A DNA stretch of 64,000 bases from Anaerosporomusa subterranea (GCF_001611555.1 NZ_LSGP01000025.1:62001-126000); one strand, 5' to 3'; shown: positions 55,044-63,936, numbered from the stretch's first letter. Translations and numbers: made by a program. The notes: a model not told the origin generated them from the letters alone.

Positions 55044-55417
55044 CAGACCGTTGATAAACGCCCATCTGCGACGCGCACGGACGCGCTAGTGTCGAACGCG
55101 CCAAGGATGGCATTAGCGTTCGGCCGTTGGCACCCGCAAGGGGTATGCCGCCAACTCCATTGAACAGGACGTTCAGGTGCCGCGCAGGCCATGGACGGCC
55201 GAGAGTTGCGCAATAGGCCCGCCAACCCCTTGCTAGCGTACCCTCTAGTACGCGTACCGGCACTAGCCAGCTTGGCTTCATCAGTGTGTGGTATTGCGTC
55301 TCGTAGGTAACGCGCTACTGGGTCGGCGAGCCTGCCTAGTGATGCTATCAAACCCAGCGCTTCATTTTAGTAACTTGTCTCATAGGTGACAACATCTGGG
55401 CATTTCTAAACGGTCCG
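55044..55417. repeat. Intergenic repeat with terminal inverted repeats, copy 2
   Basis: The ends read GACCGTTGATAAACGCCCAT and, inverted, GACCGTTTAGAAATGCCCAG. Read on the minus strand the first 85 bases match copy 1 at 38814, including CAGATGTTGTCACCTATGAG and CACTAGGCAGGC. The interior is GC-rich and unlike its AT-richer surroundings, with many short palindromes (GCACTAGC, GCGTACC). The 592-base gap between the pyrophosphatase and gcvH holds only this element and the hairpin. Frames of about 90-100 codons inside have no ribosome site. Confidence 0.75.
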
Positions 55418-55497
55418 GGAACGAAGTTTCTCGACAAGGCTGAATAAATCATAGAAAGTTGACTTATACTGAGCGGATTCACCAAGTCTTTTGACGT

Positions 55498-55881
55498 CTA
55501 GTGTTTTCCCACCAATTCGCCATATTGGGCAGCATCAAGAAGTTGTCCTACTTCAACAAGGTTTTCCAGTTCAATGACAAATATCCAGCCTTCGTCATAA
55601 GGCTGTTGATTCACTAGCTCTGGATTGTCATTCAATTGATCATTGACTTTAATGATCGTTCCTGACAAAGGCGCAAAAATATCAGATACTGCTTTAACTG
55701 ATTCAATCGTTGTGACAGTGGTATGCGCTTTGGCTTTTTTCCCTATCTCGGGAAGCTCGATAAAAACAACGTCTCCCAGTTCGCCTTGCGCGTAGTCGGT
55801 GATTCCGACTATTGCCTGCGTTCCCTCAATACGCACCCATTCATGGTCTTTGGTGTAGCGTAAATCCTCAACAATTTTCAT
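55498..55881 (-). CDS. gcvH: Glycine cleavage system H protein
   Basis: The ATG at 55881 gives 127 residues, the usual size; the frame to 55944 is an artefact. The lipoyl site is Lys in TTIESVKAVSDIFAPLSG near residue 63, and KDHEWVRIEGTQAIVGITDY is typical. H protein carries the aminomethyl group between P, T and L proteins or in related lipoate transfer. None of gcvP, gcvT or lpd is near it, so it may serve a system located elsewhere. Confidence 0.95.
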   Translation of the reverse strand: MKIVEDLRYTKDHEWVRIEGTQAIVGITDYAQGELGDVVFIELPEIGKKAKAHTTVTTIESVKAVSDIFAPLSGTIIKVNDQLNDNPELVNQQPYDEGWIFVIELENLVEVGQLLDAAQYGELVGKH

Positions 55882-56090
55882 TTTAGTACCCCCTATAAAA
55901 TAATTGCAACTAAGCTCGCATTTTTCTGTCTTAAATTTTATCATAATTTGAATAAAATGAAAGTAAGAATTCGTTTCTCACCTCACCAAGCTCCAGTAGT
56001 TATACACCCCAATATTTCCAATTAATGCAGGGAATACCATAACAACCGCGAATACAGTGTTTTGTCAGTTAATCTGAAGGAGGAGTCATT

Positions 56091-57707
56091 ATGCTCTGGA
56101 AAAAAGTCTTTTGTTATACCCTGATCCTCATACTAGCGACCAGTTTGTCAGCCGGTTGCGGCGGGGCAAAAGACGGTGCCAAGCAAACCGCGAAGCCGTT
56201 ACGAGTAGCCATCGGTGCTGAGCCCGAGACTCTCGATCCTCGAAAATCTACCGGCATTCCCGAATCCTATGTGGAGAATCAAATTTTCGAGGGCCTGGCT
56301 GCCAGAGATCAGAATGGCAACGCAATCCCCGGGGTAGCCGAGAAGTGGGATATCGCAGCCGACGGACTAAAATATACATTTCACTTACGCGCCAATGCCA
56401 AATGGTCAAACGGCGACCCGGTAACTGCCCACGACTTCGAGTATGCCTGGAAAACGACACTAAGCCCTGAATTGGCCAGCAAGTATGCAGATCAGCTCTA
56501 CTACCTGAAGAACGGCGAATCGTATAATAAGAAGAAAGGCGCTTCGGCTGACCAAGTTGGCGTAAAAGCAATAAACGACCGCACGCTTGAAGTAACCCTA
56601 GAACGACCTACAGCGTATTTTTTGTCGTTGATGGCATTTCATACCTATTTCCCAGTCCACAAAAAAACTGCTGAAGCCAATACCAACTGGGCTAAAGACC
56701 CCAAGACCTTGATTGTCAACGGACCGTTTACGATAACCAACTGGGTCCATAACAGCAAAATAGAACTGACTAAACATGAAAGTTACTGGGATAAAGCCAA
56801 CGTAAAAAGTGAGAAGCTGGAATTGGTTCTCTCAGATAGCAATACTACCGTCATGTCTATGTTTGAAAACAATCAGTTAGATATCGCTGAATTTCCGCCG
56901 CCAGTGGCAGAAACGCCTCGGTTACTAAAAGAAGGCAAACTCAAAATCTATCCCTATCTCGGCACTTACTATTTCGCTATTAATGTGAATAAAGCTCCCT
57001 TTGACAATCCGAAAGTTCGTCAAGCATTTGCATTAGCCATTAACAGGAAAGCGATTGTTGAAAACATCACCCGCGCTGGCGAGAAACCGGCCACGGCTTG
57101 GGTCCCCTTTGGCCTCCCCGGCGCCAAAGCTGGCGAGGATTATCGCAAAGCCAGCGGCGACTATTTTAAGGATAATGATGTGGAAACAGCCAAGAAGCTT
57201 TTAGCTGAAGCAGGCTATCCGGAGGGAAAGGGTCTGCCGCCGGTCACCATTCTCTATAATACCAACGAACAGAATAAAGCGATTTCGGAAGCGATTCAAG
57301 AAATGTGGAGGAAAAATCTCGGCGCAGTTGTCAATCTGACCAACCAAGAATGGAAAGTTTATCTTGCGTCTCGTAAACAGGGCGACTTCCAAGTTGCCCG
57401 ATCCGCTTGGATCGGCGACTATGTTGACGCCATGACCTTCGCTGATGTTATGATGAGTGGCAATGGTAACAATGTATCGAAATGGACAAATCGACGATAT
57501 GACGAGTTAATCCGGCAGGCGCAGTCCACTATCGATCAACCTGTGCGCATAAAAGCTATGCAGGAAGCGGAAAAGCTGTTGATGGAGGAAATGCCGGTCA
57601 TTCCCATCTATTTCTATGTCAGCCGCGTTTTAGAAAAGCCGAATGTCAAAGGTGTCACTCGTGGTGTCGACGGCGGCGTTTATCTGAAAGGCGCTTATTT
57701 GCAATAG
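56091..57707 (+). CDS. Oligopeptide ABC transporter substrate-binding lipoprotein (OppA type)
   Basis: AAGGAGGAGTCATT precedes the ATG. The 538-residue protein has a lipoprotein signal (SLSAGC near residue 20), then the type II binding fold: LRVAIGAEPETLDPRKSTGI, VAEKWDIAADGLKYTFHLRA and NKAPFDNPKVRQAFALAINR. It binds peptides or related ligands. No permease genes follow. It is directly followed by an NlpC/P60 gene 22 bases on, pointing to murein peptides as ligand, a known role for OppA/MppA relatives. Confidence 0.93.
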   Translation: MLWKKVFCYTLILILATSLSAGCGGAKDGAKQTAKPLRVAIGAEPETLDPRKSTGIPESYVENQIFEGLAARDQNGNAIPGVAEKWDIAADGLKYTFHLRANAKWSNGDPVTAHDFEYAWKTTLSPELASKYADQLYYLKNGESYNKKKGASADQVGVKAINDRTLEVTLERPTAYFLSLMAFHTYFPVHKKTAEANTNWAKDPKTLIVNGPFTITNWVHNSKIELTKHESYWDKANVKSEKLELVLSDSNTTVMSMFENNQLDIAEFPPPVAETPRLLKEGKLKIYPYLGTYYFAINVNKAPFDNPKVRQAFALAINRKAIVENITRAGEKPATAWVPFGLPGAKAGEDYRKASGDYFKDNDVETAKKLLAEAGYPEGKGLPPVTILYNTNEQNKAISEAIQEMWRKNLGAVVNLTNQEWKVYLASRKQGDFQVARSAWIGDYVDAMTFADVMMSGNGNNVSKWTNRRYDELIRQAQSTIDQPVRIKAMQEAEKLLMEEMPVIPIYFYVSRVLEKPNVKGVTRGVDGGVYLKGAYLQ

Positions 57708-57729
57708 AATCAACCGAAGGGGTGGTTTC

Positions 57730-59004
57730 ATGGACAATGTGGCTTTCTGGCTAAAAAAATACCCGAATGCAGAAGATCTTCTTTGCACCCCGGAAAGCAT
57801 GCGTGAAATAAATCAGTTGACCTGCCACTGTCTGTCTAATTTGGTCTTCGACCTAAGCCAATACCCGGCTTATGTTTCGGCATCTGCTATTAGCAGTATG
57901 ATTCTCGAAAACGAGTTCACTGAAGAAGCTAGATATGTTAACGGCGAGGCAGTAACACCAAATTACTATGCGAACCTGGATAAAGCAATGAATCTTGGCG
58001 CCTTGCAAGGCATGGTGCAAGCCGAGTACGGGTTCACGCTGCGTCGCTCAAATATCCGCACCTTTCCGACGAACGACTTTTATGTAAAAAGCCCGGAGGA
58101 CAGGGAGTTCGACCGGTTTCAGGAAACAGCTCTTGATCCGGCGGAGCCTCTAATCTGCCTACATCATAGCGTTGATGAAAAGTGGTGGTTTGTTCAGGCT
58201 GCAAATTACCGCGGCTGGGTAGAGGCAAATTCAATAGCGGTCAGCAAAGACCGTTCTCTCTGGCTAAACTATAGTCAAGCGTCCGATTTCCTGGTTGTTA
58301 CAGGCAACCGTCTAACTCTAAGCGAAGATCCACACCTGCCGGAGTTTTCCGGGCTAGTTTTTGCCATGGGTGCCAAATTGCCACTAGTACAAGAACAATA
58401 CATTCCTGCTCTAGTCGGCAACCGTGCGCCAGAAGGCTGTCATGTTGTCTGGTTGCCAGTTCGTGATCATGAAGGAATGCTTGATTTTCGGCCTGCCCTA
58501 GTTCCGAAATCCGCTGACGTCCACCACGGCTACCTGCCTTTCACTCGTGCCAATTTGCTGCGTCAGGCCTTCAAACTGCAAGGCGGTCGTTACGGTTGGG
58601 GCGGTCTATTCGGCAGCCGCGATTGCTCAGCACTCGTCCAAGATGTTTTTCGTTCTGTCGGCATTTTCTTGGCACGAAACGCGGGAGAACAAGCGCAAGG
58701 CGCTGGCAGGCAAATCTCACTCGCCGATAAATCGTCAGATGAACGGGCAGCAATCCTGCGGTCCTTACCACCAGGAAGCACACTGCATTTCCCTGGCCAT
58801 GTTATGCTCTACTTGGGAGAACATGACAGCCAGTTTTATGTGATACACGCGATCGCCGCTTGCGGCAACCCCGCCCGCCCGCAACCAGACGGCACTCTCG
58901 CCCCACTGCCGCTAAACGGCGTCATGGTAACCGACTTGTCCCTGCCGCGTGTCAGTGGCAAGAGCCTATTCGAGTCACTGACTGAAGCGAACTGTATCCC
59001 CTAA
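57730..59004 (+). CDS. NlpC/P60 cell-wall peptidase with SH3 domains
   Basis: GAAGGGGTGG precedes the ATG. The 424 residues include an N-terminal NlpC/P60-stabilising region (about 25-130), two SH3-like parts (near 130-190 and 205-265; KWWFVQAANYRGWVEANSIA) and the NlpC/P60 domain with catalytic Cys in GSRDCSALVQDVF near 300 and His in FPGHVMLYLGEH. It should cut gamma-D-Glu-diaminopimelate bonds in peptidoglycan peptides. No signal peptide is visible, so it probably works in the cytosol on peptides imported by the OppA-type system encoded upstream, as YkfC does in Bacillus. Confidence 0.9.
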   Translation: MDNVAFWLKKYPNAEDLLCTPESMREINQLTCHCLSNLVFDLSQYPAYVSASAISSMILENEFTEEARYVNGEAVTPNYYANLDKAMNLGALQGMVQAEYGFTLRRSNIRTFPTNDFYVKSPEDREFDRFQETALDPAEPLICLHHSVDEKWWFVQAANYRGWVEANSIAVSKDRSLWLNYSQASDFLVVTGNRLTLSEDPHLPEFSGLVFAMGAKLPLVQEQYIPALVGNRAPEGCHVVWLPVRDHEGMLDFRPALVPKSADVHHGYLPFTRANLLRQAFKLQGGRYGWGGLFGSRDCSALVQDVFRSVGIFLARNAGEQAQGAGRQISLADKSSDERAAILRSLPPGSTLHFPGHVMLYLGEHDSQFYVIHAIAACGNPARPQPDGTLAPLPLNGVMVTDLSLPRVSGKSLFESLTEANCIP

Positions 59005-59017
59005 ACCTCGTTCCGTC

Positions 59018-59146
59018 CCCGAGGGCGTTCAGATGCCCCAGATACTAGGCAGCCCCGGAAATCCCGCCGCGCCGCGTACGGTTTGGTACGCAAGCAAGGG
59101 ATTTCCGGGGCTAACAACGTAGATGGGGTATATCAACGCCCGAGGT
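59018..59146. repeat. Intergenic repeat with terminal inverted repeats, copy 3 (short)
   Basis: The outer arms GAGGGCGTTCAGATGCCCCA and, inverted, CTCGGGCGTTGATATACCCC pair imperfectly. An inner perfect stem AGCCCCGGAAATCCC with GGGATTTCCGGGGCT encloses a GC-rich loop. It shares CTAGGCAGCC and GGCTAACAACGTAGATGGGG with copies 1 and 2 but lacks most of the interior. It lies between the convergent NlpC/P60 and radical SAM genes and ends at the latter's stop codon. Confidence 0.72.
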
Positions 59147-60126
59147 CAGCGTCCGAGGCCGCACCAAGGTTCTTCGGCTAAGTAGTCGCCTGAATAATGA
59201 TACGCACGCGCCCGACAGCCGCCGCAAACATCATCAAAGCCGCATTCGCCGCAGCCACCTTTCAAGGGCTGGGTGCGCAACTCTTGGAAAAGTGGGCTAT
59301 CCTGCCAAAGCGCGGCAAAATCGGTTTCCTTGACATTACCGACTTTAATTGGCAGATAAGGACAAGGATGAACATCGCCATTGGGAAGAACAACGCAATA
59401 ATGGGTGCCGGCCAGACAACCGCGGCTATAGCGCATCGGAATGCCTCTTTGCTTGGCTAGACGCATGAATTGCGGAGCGCAGGTCGGCTTAATCTCGATG
59501 GGAACTTCTAAACGCTTGTCGAGAATGCGATTAAGCAGCTTTTCATATTGCGCTGTCTTTAGTGAATCGTCTTCCAGATCCTTGCCTCGTCCTGTTGGCA
59601 CCAGGAAAAAGATATGGTGCGCGATTGCTCCTAATTCAACAGCTAAATCAGTGATATCGGTAATCTCTGCTTCATTCCAGTTGAGCACAGTGGTGTGTAT
59701 CTGAAATGGCAATCCTGCCTCTCGGCAAGCTTCCATCCCAGCTAATGTTTTCTCCCATGCTCCTTCCGATTGGCGAAACCAATCATGCTGTTCCTTGCGA
59801 CGGCTATCTAAACTAATGCCCGCGGTCCCCAAGCCGGCTTCTTTTAGCCGTTTTGCGGTATCAACATCAATCAAGATACCATTGGTTCCCAAAACCGGAC
59901 GCAAGCCGATGCTTTTCGCATAGGCAATTAACTCATAAATATCAGGCCGCATCAGCGGCTCGCCGCCGCTCAAAATCACAATTTTGAAGCCTGCCCGCGC
60001 CATGCCTGATAATAAGTCTTTCCCCTGTTCTGTGGTCAGTTCATCCTGGCGGCGCGTGCCGGCATCGCGATAACAGTGAATGCAGCGAATATTGCACGCC
60101 TGGGTGGTGTTCCAGGAGATGATCAT
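59146..60126 (-). CDS. ahbD: Radical SAM/SPASM protein, AhbD/NirJ2-like (heme synthesis)
   Basis: The ATG at 60126 overlaps the ahbC stop (TGATG) and has GGAGCAGAGC upstream, giving 326 residues. The radical SAM cluster is CNIRCIHCYRDAG (CxxxCxxC). The C-terminal SPASM-like clusters have CLAGTHYCVVLPNGDVHPCP and GGCGECGFDDVCGGCRARAY. By context it converts Fe-coproporphyrin to heme b by oxidative decarboxylation in the siroheme-dependent pathway, or belongs to the related NirJ2 group. Other ahb genes are not in this window. Confidence 0.78.
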   Translation of the reverse strand: MIISWNTTQACNIRCIHCYRDAGTRRQDELTTEQGKDLLSGMARAGFKIVILSGGEPLMRPDIYELIAYAKSIGLRPVLGTNGILIDVDTAKRLKEAGLGTAGISLDSRRKEQHDWFRQSEGAWEKTLAGMEACREAGLPFQIHTTVLNWNEAEITDITDLAVELGAIAHHIFFLVPTGRGKDLEDDSLKTAQYEKLLNRILDKRLEVPIEIKPTCAPQFMRLAKQRGIPMRYSRGCLAGTHYCVVLPNGDVHPCPYLPIKVGNVKETDFAALWQDSPLFQELRTQPLKGGCGECGFDDVCGGCRARAYHYSGDYLAEEPWCGLGR

Positions 60127-61304
60127 CAGCTCTGCTCCTTCCAATCTTCCAGATAGCACGCCGGGTCTTCGCCCCAGAGATCTCCATGAAACGCTTCAGC
60201 CCGAATCCGGCAGCCGCCGCAAAAATCCTTATAGCGGCACTCAGCGCAGCGACCTGTGACATGTTCGGTTTTGCAGCGAAGCGCTTGCAGGAATTCATCG
60301 TTCGCGCCTTTCCATATCTGACTGAGGGGAGTCTGCCGGACATTGCCGAGCGGTCTGTGGCCCCAGAATTGACAGGCATGTACATTGCCGGTGGGGCCCA
60401 CATTCGCCATTTTGGCACCGGCGGAGCAGCCACCATGCATGGCTAACAGCTCTTTTATCTCAGGCACTCGTTTCGGCTGGTGTTTTTCCATGTACTGCAA
60501 AATGGTTGCACCATCTGCGTGATTGTCGGTTGTTAGAATCTCCACTTCAACGCCGCGGCGATACAGATCTTCAGTTCGCTGCATCAAAAACTCAATCGCC
60601 TGCCGCTTTTCCTCATGACCTAAGTCCAGAGCAGCCATTTCCTTGCCTCTGCCTGCATAGACAAGATGGTACATACAAAAACGCGGAATTTTTTCTTGTT
60701 CGACTAAGTCAAGAACTGCGGGCAAAGTATGTACATTTAATCGATTAATCGTAAACCGTATCCCGGTTTTATTACCTGCGGCGATGGAATTACGGATCCC
60801 TGCCAACGTCTCCCGGAAGGCTCCTTGCCTGCCGCGAAATTGATCGTGAACAGCCTCATCGCCATCTACGCTGACACCGACATATTGAAAACCAATCTCC
60901 CGAATTTTCTTGGCTATCGCCGGAGTAATTAAGGTTCCATTGGTCGAGATAACCGGTCGAACCCCACGCGCGCCAGCATAAGCGCCCAACTCAAATAAAT
61001 CGTCTCTGACTAAAGGCTCGCCGCCGGAAAAGAGCAACACTGGCACACGCATTTCGGCCAGGTCATCAATGAAAACTTTGGCCTCGGCGGTTGATAACTC
61101 ACCTGCGTAGTCGCGGTCCTCGGCATTGATATAACAATGCTGGCAAGACAGATTGCAGCGATTCGTCATATTCCAGACAACAATCGGCGTCGCATCTGAC
61201 GAAAATTGGAGCATGTGCGGCGGCAAACGGTGGGAATGTCCCCCATATTTCACGATTTCGGAAACTGTAGCCCCGCCGCAGAGCAATTTTGTAAATCCAA
61301 TCAT
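60126..61304 (-). CDS. ahbC: Radical SAM/SPASM protein, AhbC/NirJ1-like (didecarboxysiroheme deacetylase)
   Basis: The 392-residue protein opens MIGFTKLLCGGATVSEIVKY, then LPPHMLQFSSDATPIVVWNM, which is the characteristic N-terminus of AhbC/NirJ1. The radical SAM cluster is CNLSCQHCYINA. C-terminal clusters are CSAGAKMANVGPTGNVHACQ and CAECRYKDFCGGCRIRA. AhbC removes acetate side chains from 12,18-didecarboxysiroheme to form Fe-coproporphyrin. AhbD is directly downstream with overlapping stop and start. RBS GGAGAG before the ATG. Confidence 0.82.
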   Translation of the reverse strand: MIGFTKLLCGGATVSEIVKYGGHSHRLPPHMLQFSSDATPIVVWNMTNRCNLSCQHCYINAEDRDYAGELSTAEAKVFIDDLAEMRVPVLLFSGGEPLVRDDLFELGAYAGARGVRPVISTNGTLITPAIAKKIREIGFQYVGVSVDGDEAVHDQFRGRQGAFRETLAGIRNSIAAGNKTGIRFTINRLNVHTLPAVLDLVEQEKIPRFCMYHLVYAGRGKEMAALDLGHEEKRQAIEFLMQRTEDLYRRGVEVEILTTDNHADGATILQYMEKHQPKRVPEIKELLAMHGGCSAGAKMANVGPTGNVHACQFWGHRPLGNVRQTPLSQIWKGANDEFLQALRCKTEHVTGRCAECRYKDFCGGCRIRAEAFHGDLWGEDPACYLEDWKEQS

Positions 61305-61432
61305 GCGTTCTCTCCTTAGGCTGTAGCCTTGTCTTGATTTGTTAGTAATTACTATTAACTGCTATGTATGATTCTCTAAATTTTGTGAAAAAACCTTTTG
61401 CAATTAATTTTCTTTTGTCAAAACATGCTATT

Positions 61433-61873
61433 CTAAGAACGTAAGCCAAGTACCTCTTCTGCTATATCGACGGAATCCTTCACAAAACAAGCGCAATGGG
61501 TCTCGCGTAAATTCTTTTCTTTCATCAGTGCCTTACCCTCAGCTGAACTGATATCACAGCCAAGAAGAACATTACAGTTGAGTTCACTATGTCTCTCACG
61601 AAATTTTCGAGTAAATTCCTGAACTTTTTCATATACTTTCCCCTTTGCCACAGGGTCAGTAGGATCATAACCCATGCCGATAACCATGTACGCGCCACTC
61701 ACAGCACCGCATTGGCCTCCCATCCCGCCCATGCCGCCGCCAAATCCCCGCGAAAGCTTCAGGATCGTGTCTGGATCGATTCCATAGTGTTCGGCAAATG
61801 CCACTGCTACCGCCTGGGAGCAGGTAAGACCTCTACCAAATACCTCGGTTGCCATGTCTTTGCGTTCCATCAT
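61433..61873 (-). CDS. C-GCAxxG-C-C family redox protein
   Basis: The 146 residues start MMERKDMATEVFGRGLTCSQ and follow the pattern of the C_GCAxxG_C_C family: Cys in LTCSQAV, the variant motif QCGAVSGAYMVIG, then LNCNVLLGCDI and HCACFVKDSV. The conserved cysteines suggest metal or redox function, and the family often occurs next to oxidoreductases. A GMGGMGG stretch is unusual but seen in relatives. AGGAGGAATAATG is the ribosome site. Not in an operon. Function unknown. Confidence 0.88.
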   Translation of the reverse strand: MMERKDMATEVFGRGLTCSQAVAVAFAEHYGIDPDTILKLSRGFGGGMGGMGGQCGAVSGAYMVIGMGYDPTDPVAKGKVYEKVQEFTRKFRERHSELNCNVLLGCDISSAEGKALMKEKNLRETHCACFVKDSVDIAEEVLGLRS

Positions 61874-62028
61874 TATTCCTCCTCCACTCCGGTCATTATG
61901 CGTATGGCACCATTATAGCGCTAAGTGTTTAATCAGAGAAGCAATCAACTGATATTTTTTTACGTTCAAGCACTTGCATCCACTGCCTGCATATGATAGG
62001 ATTTAGAAAAGTAAATATTCAAATAAGC

Positions 62029-62262
62029 GATGACAGGAACAGTACGGAATCCGTTTTTCCTCAGAGAGCCGGGCCAGGTGCGAGCCGGTGAAAAAGGAAT
62101 TCCCGAACGCCCTCCTTGAGCTGCGGGCTGAAATTGAGTAAGCTTAGCCGTCTTCCGGCGTTATCGGAGTTGAGTGAGCCGTACAATTAACGGCTAATAC
62201 AGGTGGTACCGCGGGAGCAATCTCGTCCTTAATGGCAAATGCTTAAAAGGACGGGATTTTTT
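62029..62262 (+). promoter_or_regulatory. T-box riboswitch leader with terminator
   Basis: The T-box sequence AGGTGGTACCGCGG is exact at 62201-62214. It is followed by the terminator stem CTCGTCCTT/AAGGACGGG with T6 at 62257-62262. Stem I has the loop-E AGTA (GAACAGTACGG), an AGAGAG-type bulge and the distal GGTGCGAGCC loop. The specifier lies in GAACGCCCTC; CGC (Arg), GCC (Ala) and AAC (Asn) are all in reach, and I could not fix the register. The uncharged tRNA should relieve termination and switch on the Lrp and aminotransferase genes. Confidence 0.93.
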
Positions 62263-62290
62263 ATTTTGCAGAAAAAAAGGAGTGGTTTCG

Positions 62291-62770
62291 ATGAAAGAAC
62301 TATTGGAACTGTTAGAAAAAGATCATACTCTGACACCAGAACAACTGGCAGTCATGTTAGGTATGTCAAAAGACAAAGTTACCGCGGAGATCGAACGTCT
62401 TGAACGCGAAAAAGTTATTGTCAAGTACCATACCATCATTAACTGGGAGAAAGCCGGAGTAGACAGTGTATATGCGATTATTCACGTCAATATCGCTCCA
62501 CAGAGGGAAGTCGGTTTTGACGCTATCGCCGAACGCATCTATCGGTTCCCAGAAGTTAAGAATCTCTATTTAATGTCAGGCGCCTTTGATTTGTCGGTCA
62601 TGGTAGAATGCAATTCACTGAAAGAAGTCTCCCAATTCGTTTTCTCAAAACTTGCCACCATCGAGGGCGTGGTCAGCACGACGACTCACTTCTTACTCAA
62701 ACGGTACAAGACGGAAGGCGTCATTATGGAAGACGAAGAAGAAGACCGCAGACTGGCGGTGACGCCATGA
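62291..62770 (+). CDS. Lrp/AsnC-family regulator
   Basis: The ATG at 62291 has AAGGAG eight bases upstream; the GTG at 62282 lies too near the site. The 159-residue protein has an N-terminal winged HTH (LTPEQLAVMLGMSKDKVTAE) and the RAM ligand-binding domain (YRFPEVKNLYLMSGAFDLSV). It binds amino acids and DNA. Its stop overlaps the start of the aminotransferase gene (ATGA). Control by a T-box is unusual for a regulator gene and suggests that both genes serve one amino acid. Confidence 0.93.
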   Translation: MKELLELLEKDHTLTPEQLAVMLGMSKDKVTAEIERLEREKVIVKYHTIINWEKAGVDSVYAIIHVNIAPQREVGFDAIAERIYRFPEVKNLYLMSGAFDLSVMVECNSLKEVSQFVFSKLATIEGVVSTTTHFLLKRYKTEGVIMEDEEEDRRLAVTP

Positions 62771-63936
62771 GCTGGTCTGACCGCCTCTCCCCTACCGTTA
62801 AATCGATCCCGCCTTCTGGAATACGCCGTTTTTTCGACATTGTCGCAGAGATGAAAGGTGTAGTTTCCTTGGGCGTTGGCGAACCTGATTTCGTAACACC
62901 CTGGCATATCAGAGAAAGCTGCGTGTATGGTCTGCAACGAGGTTATACAGCCTATACGTCGAACCTTGGCCTGCTGGAACTTCGGGAAGAAATTGCCCGG
63001 CTAATCCATAACCGCTACAATGTTATGTATAATCCCAGAAACGAAGTCCTGGTCACAGTCGGGGTCAGTGAAGCGCTTGATCTCGCCATGAGAGCAATTG
63101 TCTCATCTGGAGATGAAGTGCTGGTTCCTGAGCCCTGCTATGTCTCGTATAAAGCTTGCGTTACATTGGCCGGAGGCACTGCAGTTCCTGTCCCCACTTC
63201 GGTCGAAAACGATTTCCGGCTACAGGTCGCAGATCTCGAAGTGAGAGTAACACCTCGTACCAAAGCAATCTTGATTGGCTATCCTAACAATCCGACCGGT
63301 GCAATCATGACTCGGGAAGAATTGCTTAAAATCGCCGAATTTGCCACCAAACATGACTTAATCGTTATCTCTGATGAAATTTATGGTGACTTAACCTATG
63401 AGGGAGTTCATACCTGTTTTTCCTCTCTGCCTGATATGCGCGACCGGACGATTTTGCTGAATGGTTTTTCAAAAGCCTATGCCATGACCGGCTGGCGAAT
63501 CGGTTATGCGTTAGCGAATCCGGAATTCATCGCAGCGATGAACAAAATTCATCAATATACCATTCTCTGCGCCCCGATAACAGCACAGGTCTCAGCCATT
63601 GAGGCCTTAAAGAACGGTGAGACAGCAATGAGCAAGATGGTTGATGAATATAACCGCAGACGCCGTCTAATGCTTGAAGGGTTACGCTCAATAGGGCTTG
63701 ATTGCTTTGAGCCGAAGGGAGCTTTCTATATCTTCCCATCGATTGAGAAAACCGGCCTGACAGCGCTGCAATTCGCCGAAGAACTTCTGAAAGAGGAAAA
63801 AGTTGCGCTGGTACCCGGAGATGCGTTTGGCGATTGCGGCCAAGGGTTTGTCCGTTGTTCGTATGCCGCCTCCTTCAGCAACCTTTCAACTGCATTAGAG
63901 CGAATCGAGCGCTTTGTCAGTCGCAGACTGGGTTAG
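62767..63936 (+). CDS. PLP-dependent aminotransferase, class I/II
   Basis: The ATG at 62767 overlaps the lrp stop; the frame from 62608 is a longer artefact. The 389 residues match fold type I: GVGEPDFVTPWHIRE near the N-terminus, PNNPTGAIMTREEL, ISDEIYGDLTYEGVH (PLP-contact Asp and Tyr) and NGFSKAYAMTGWRIGYA with the Schiff-base Lys near 234. It is of the aspartate/aromatic/alanine aminotransferase group. The exact amino acid is not given by sequence; the T-box upstream could tell. After its stop, 63937-64000 holds nothing recognisable. Confidence 0.94.
   Translation: MSWSDRLSPTVKSIPPSGIRRFFDIVAEMKGVVSLGVGEPDFVTPWHIRESCVYGLQRGYTAYTSNLGLLELREEIARLIHNRYNVMYNPRNEVLVTVGVSEALDLAMRAIVSSGDEVLVPEPCYVSYKACVTLAGGTAVPVPTSVENDFRLQVADLEVRVTPRTKAILIGYPNNPTGAIMTREELLKIAEFATKHDLIVISDEIYGDLTYEGVHTCFSSLPDMRDRTILLNGFSKAYAMTGWRIGYALANPEFIAAMNKIHQYTILCAPITAQVSAIEALKNGETAMSKMVDEYNRRRRLMLEGLRSIGLDCFEPKGAFYIFPSIEKTGLTALQFAEELLKEEKVALVPGDAFGDCGQGFVRCSYAASFSNLSTALERIERFVSRRLG

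Noticed and set aside
55018-55351. Open frames of 87 and 102 codons on the minus strand
   Set aside because: They lie completely inside repeat copy 2, have no ribosome site and show no protein-like conservation.
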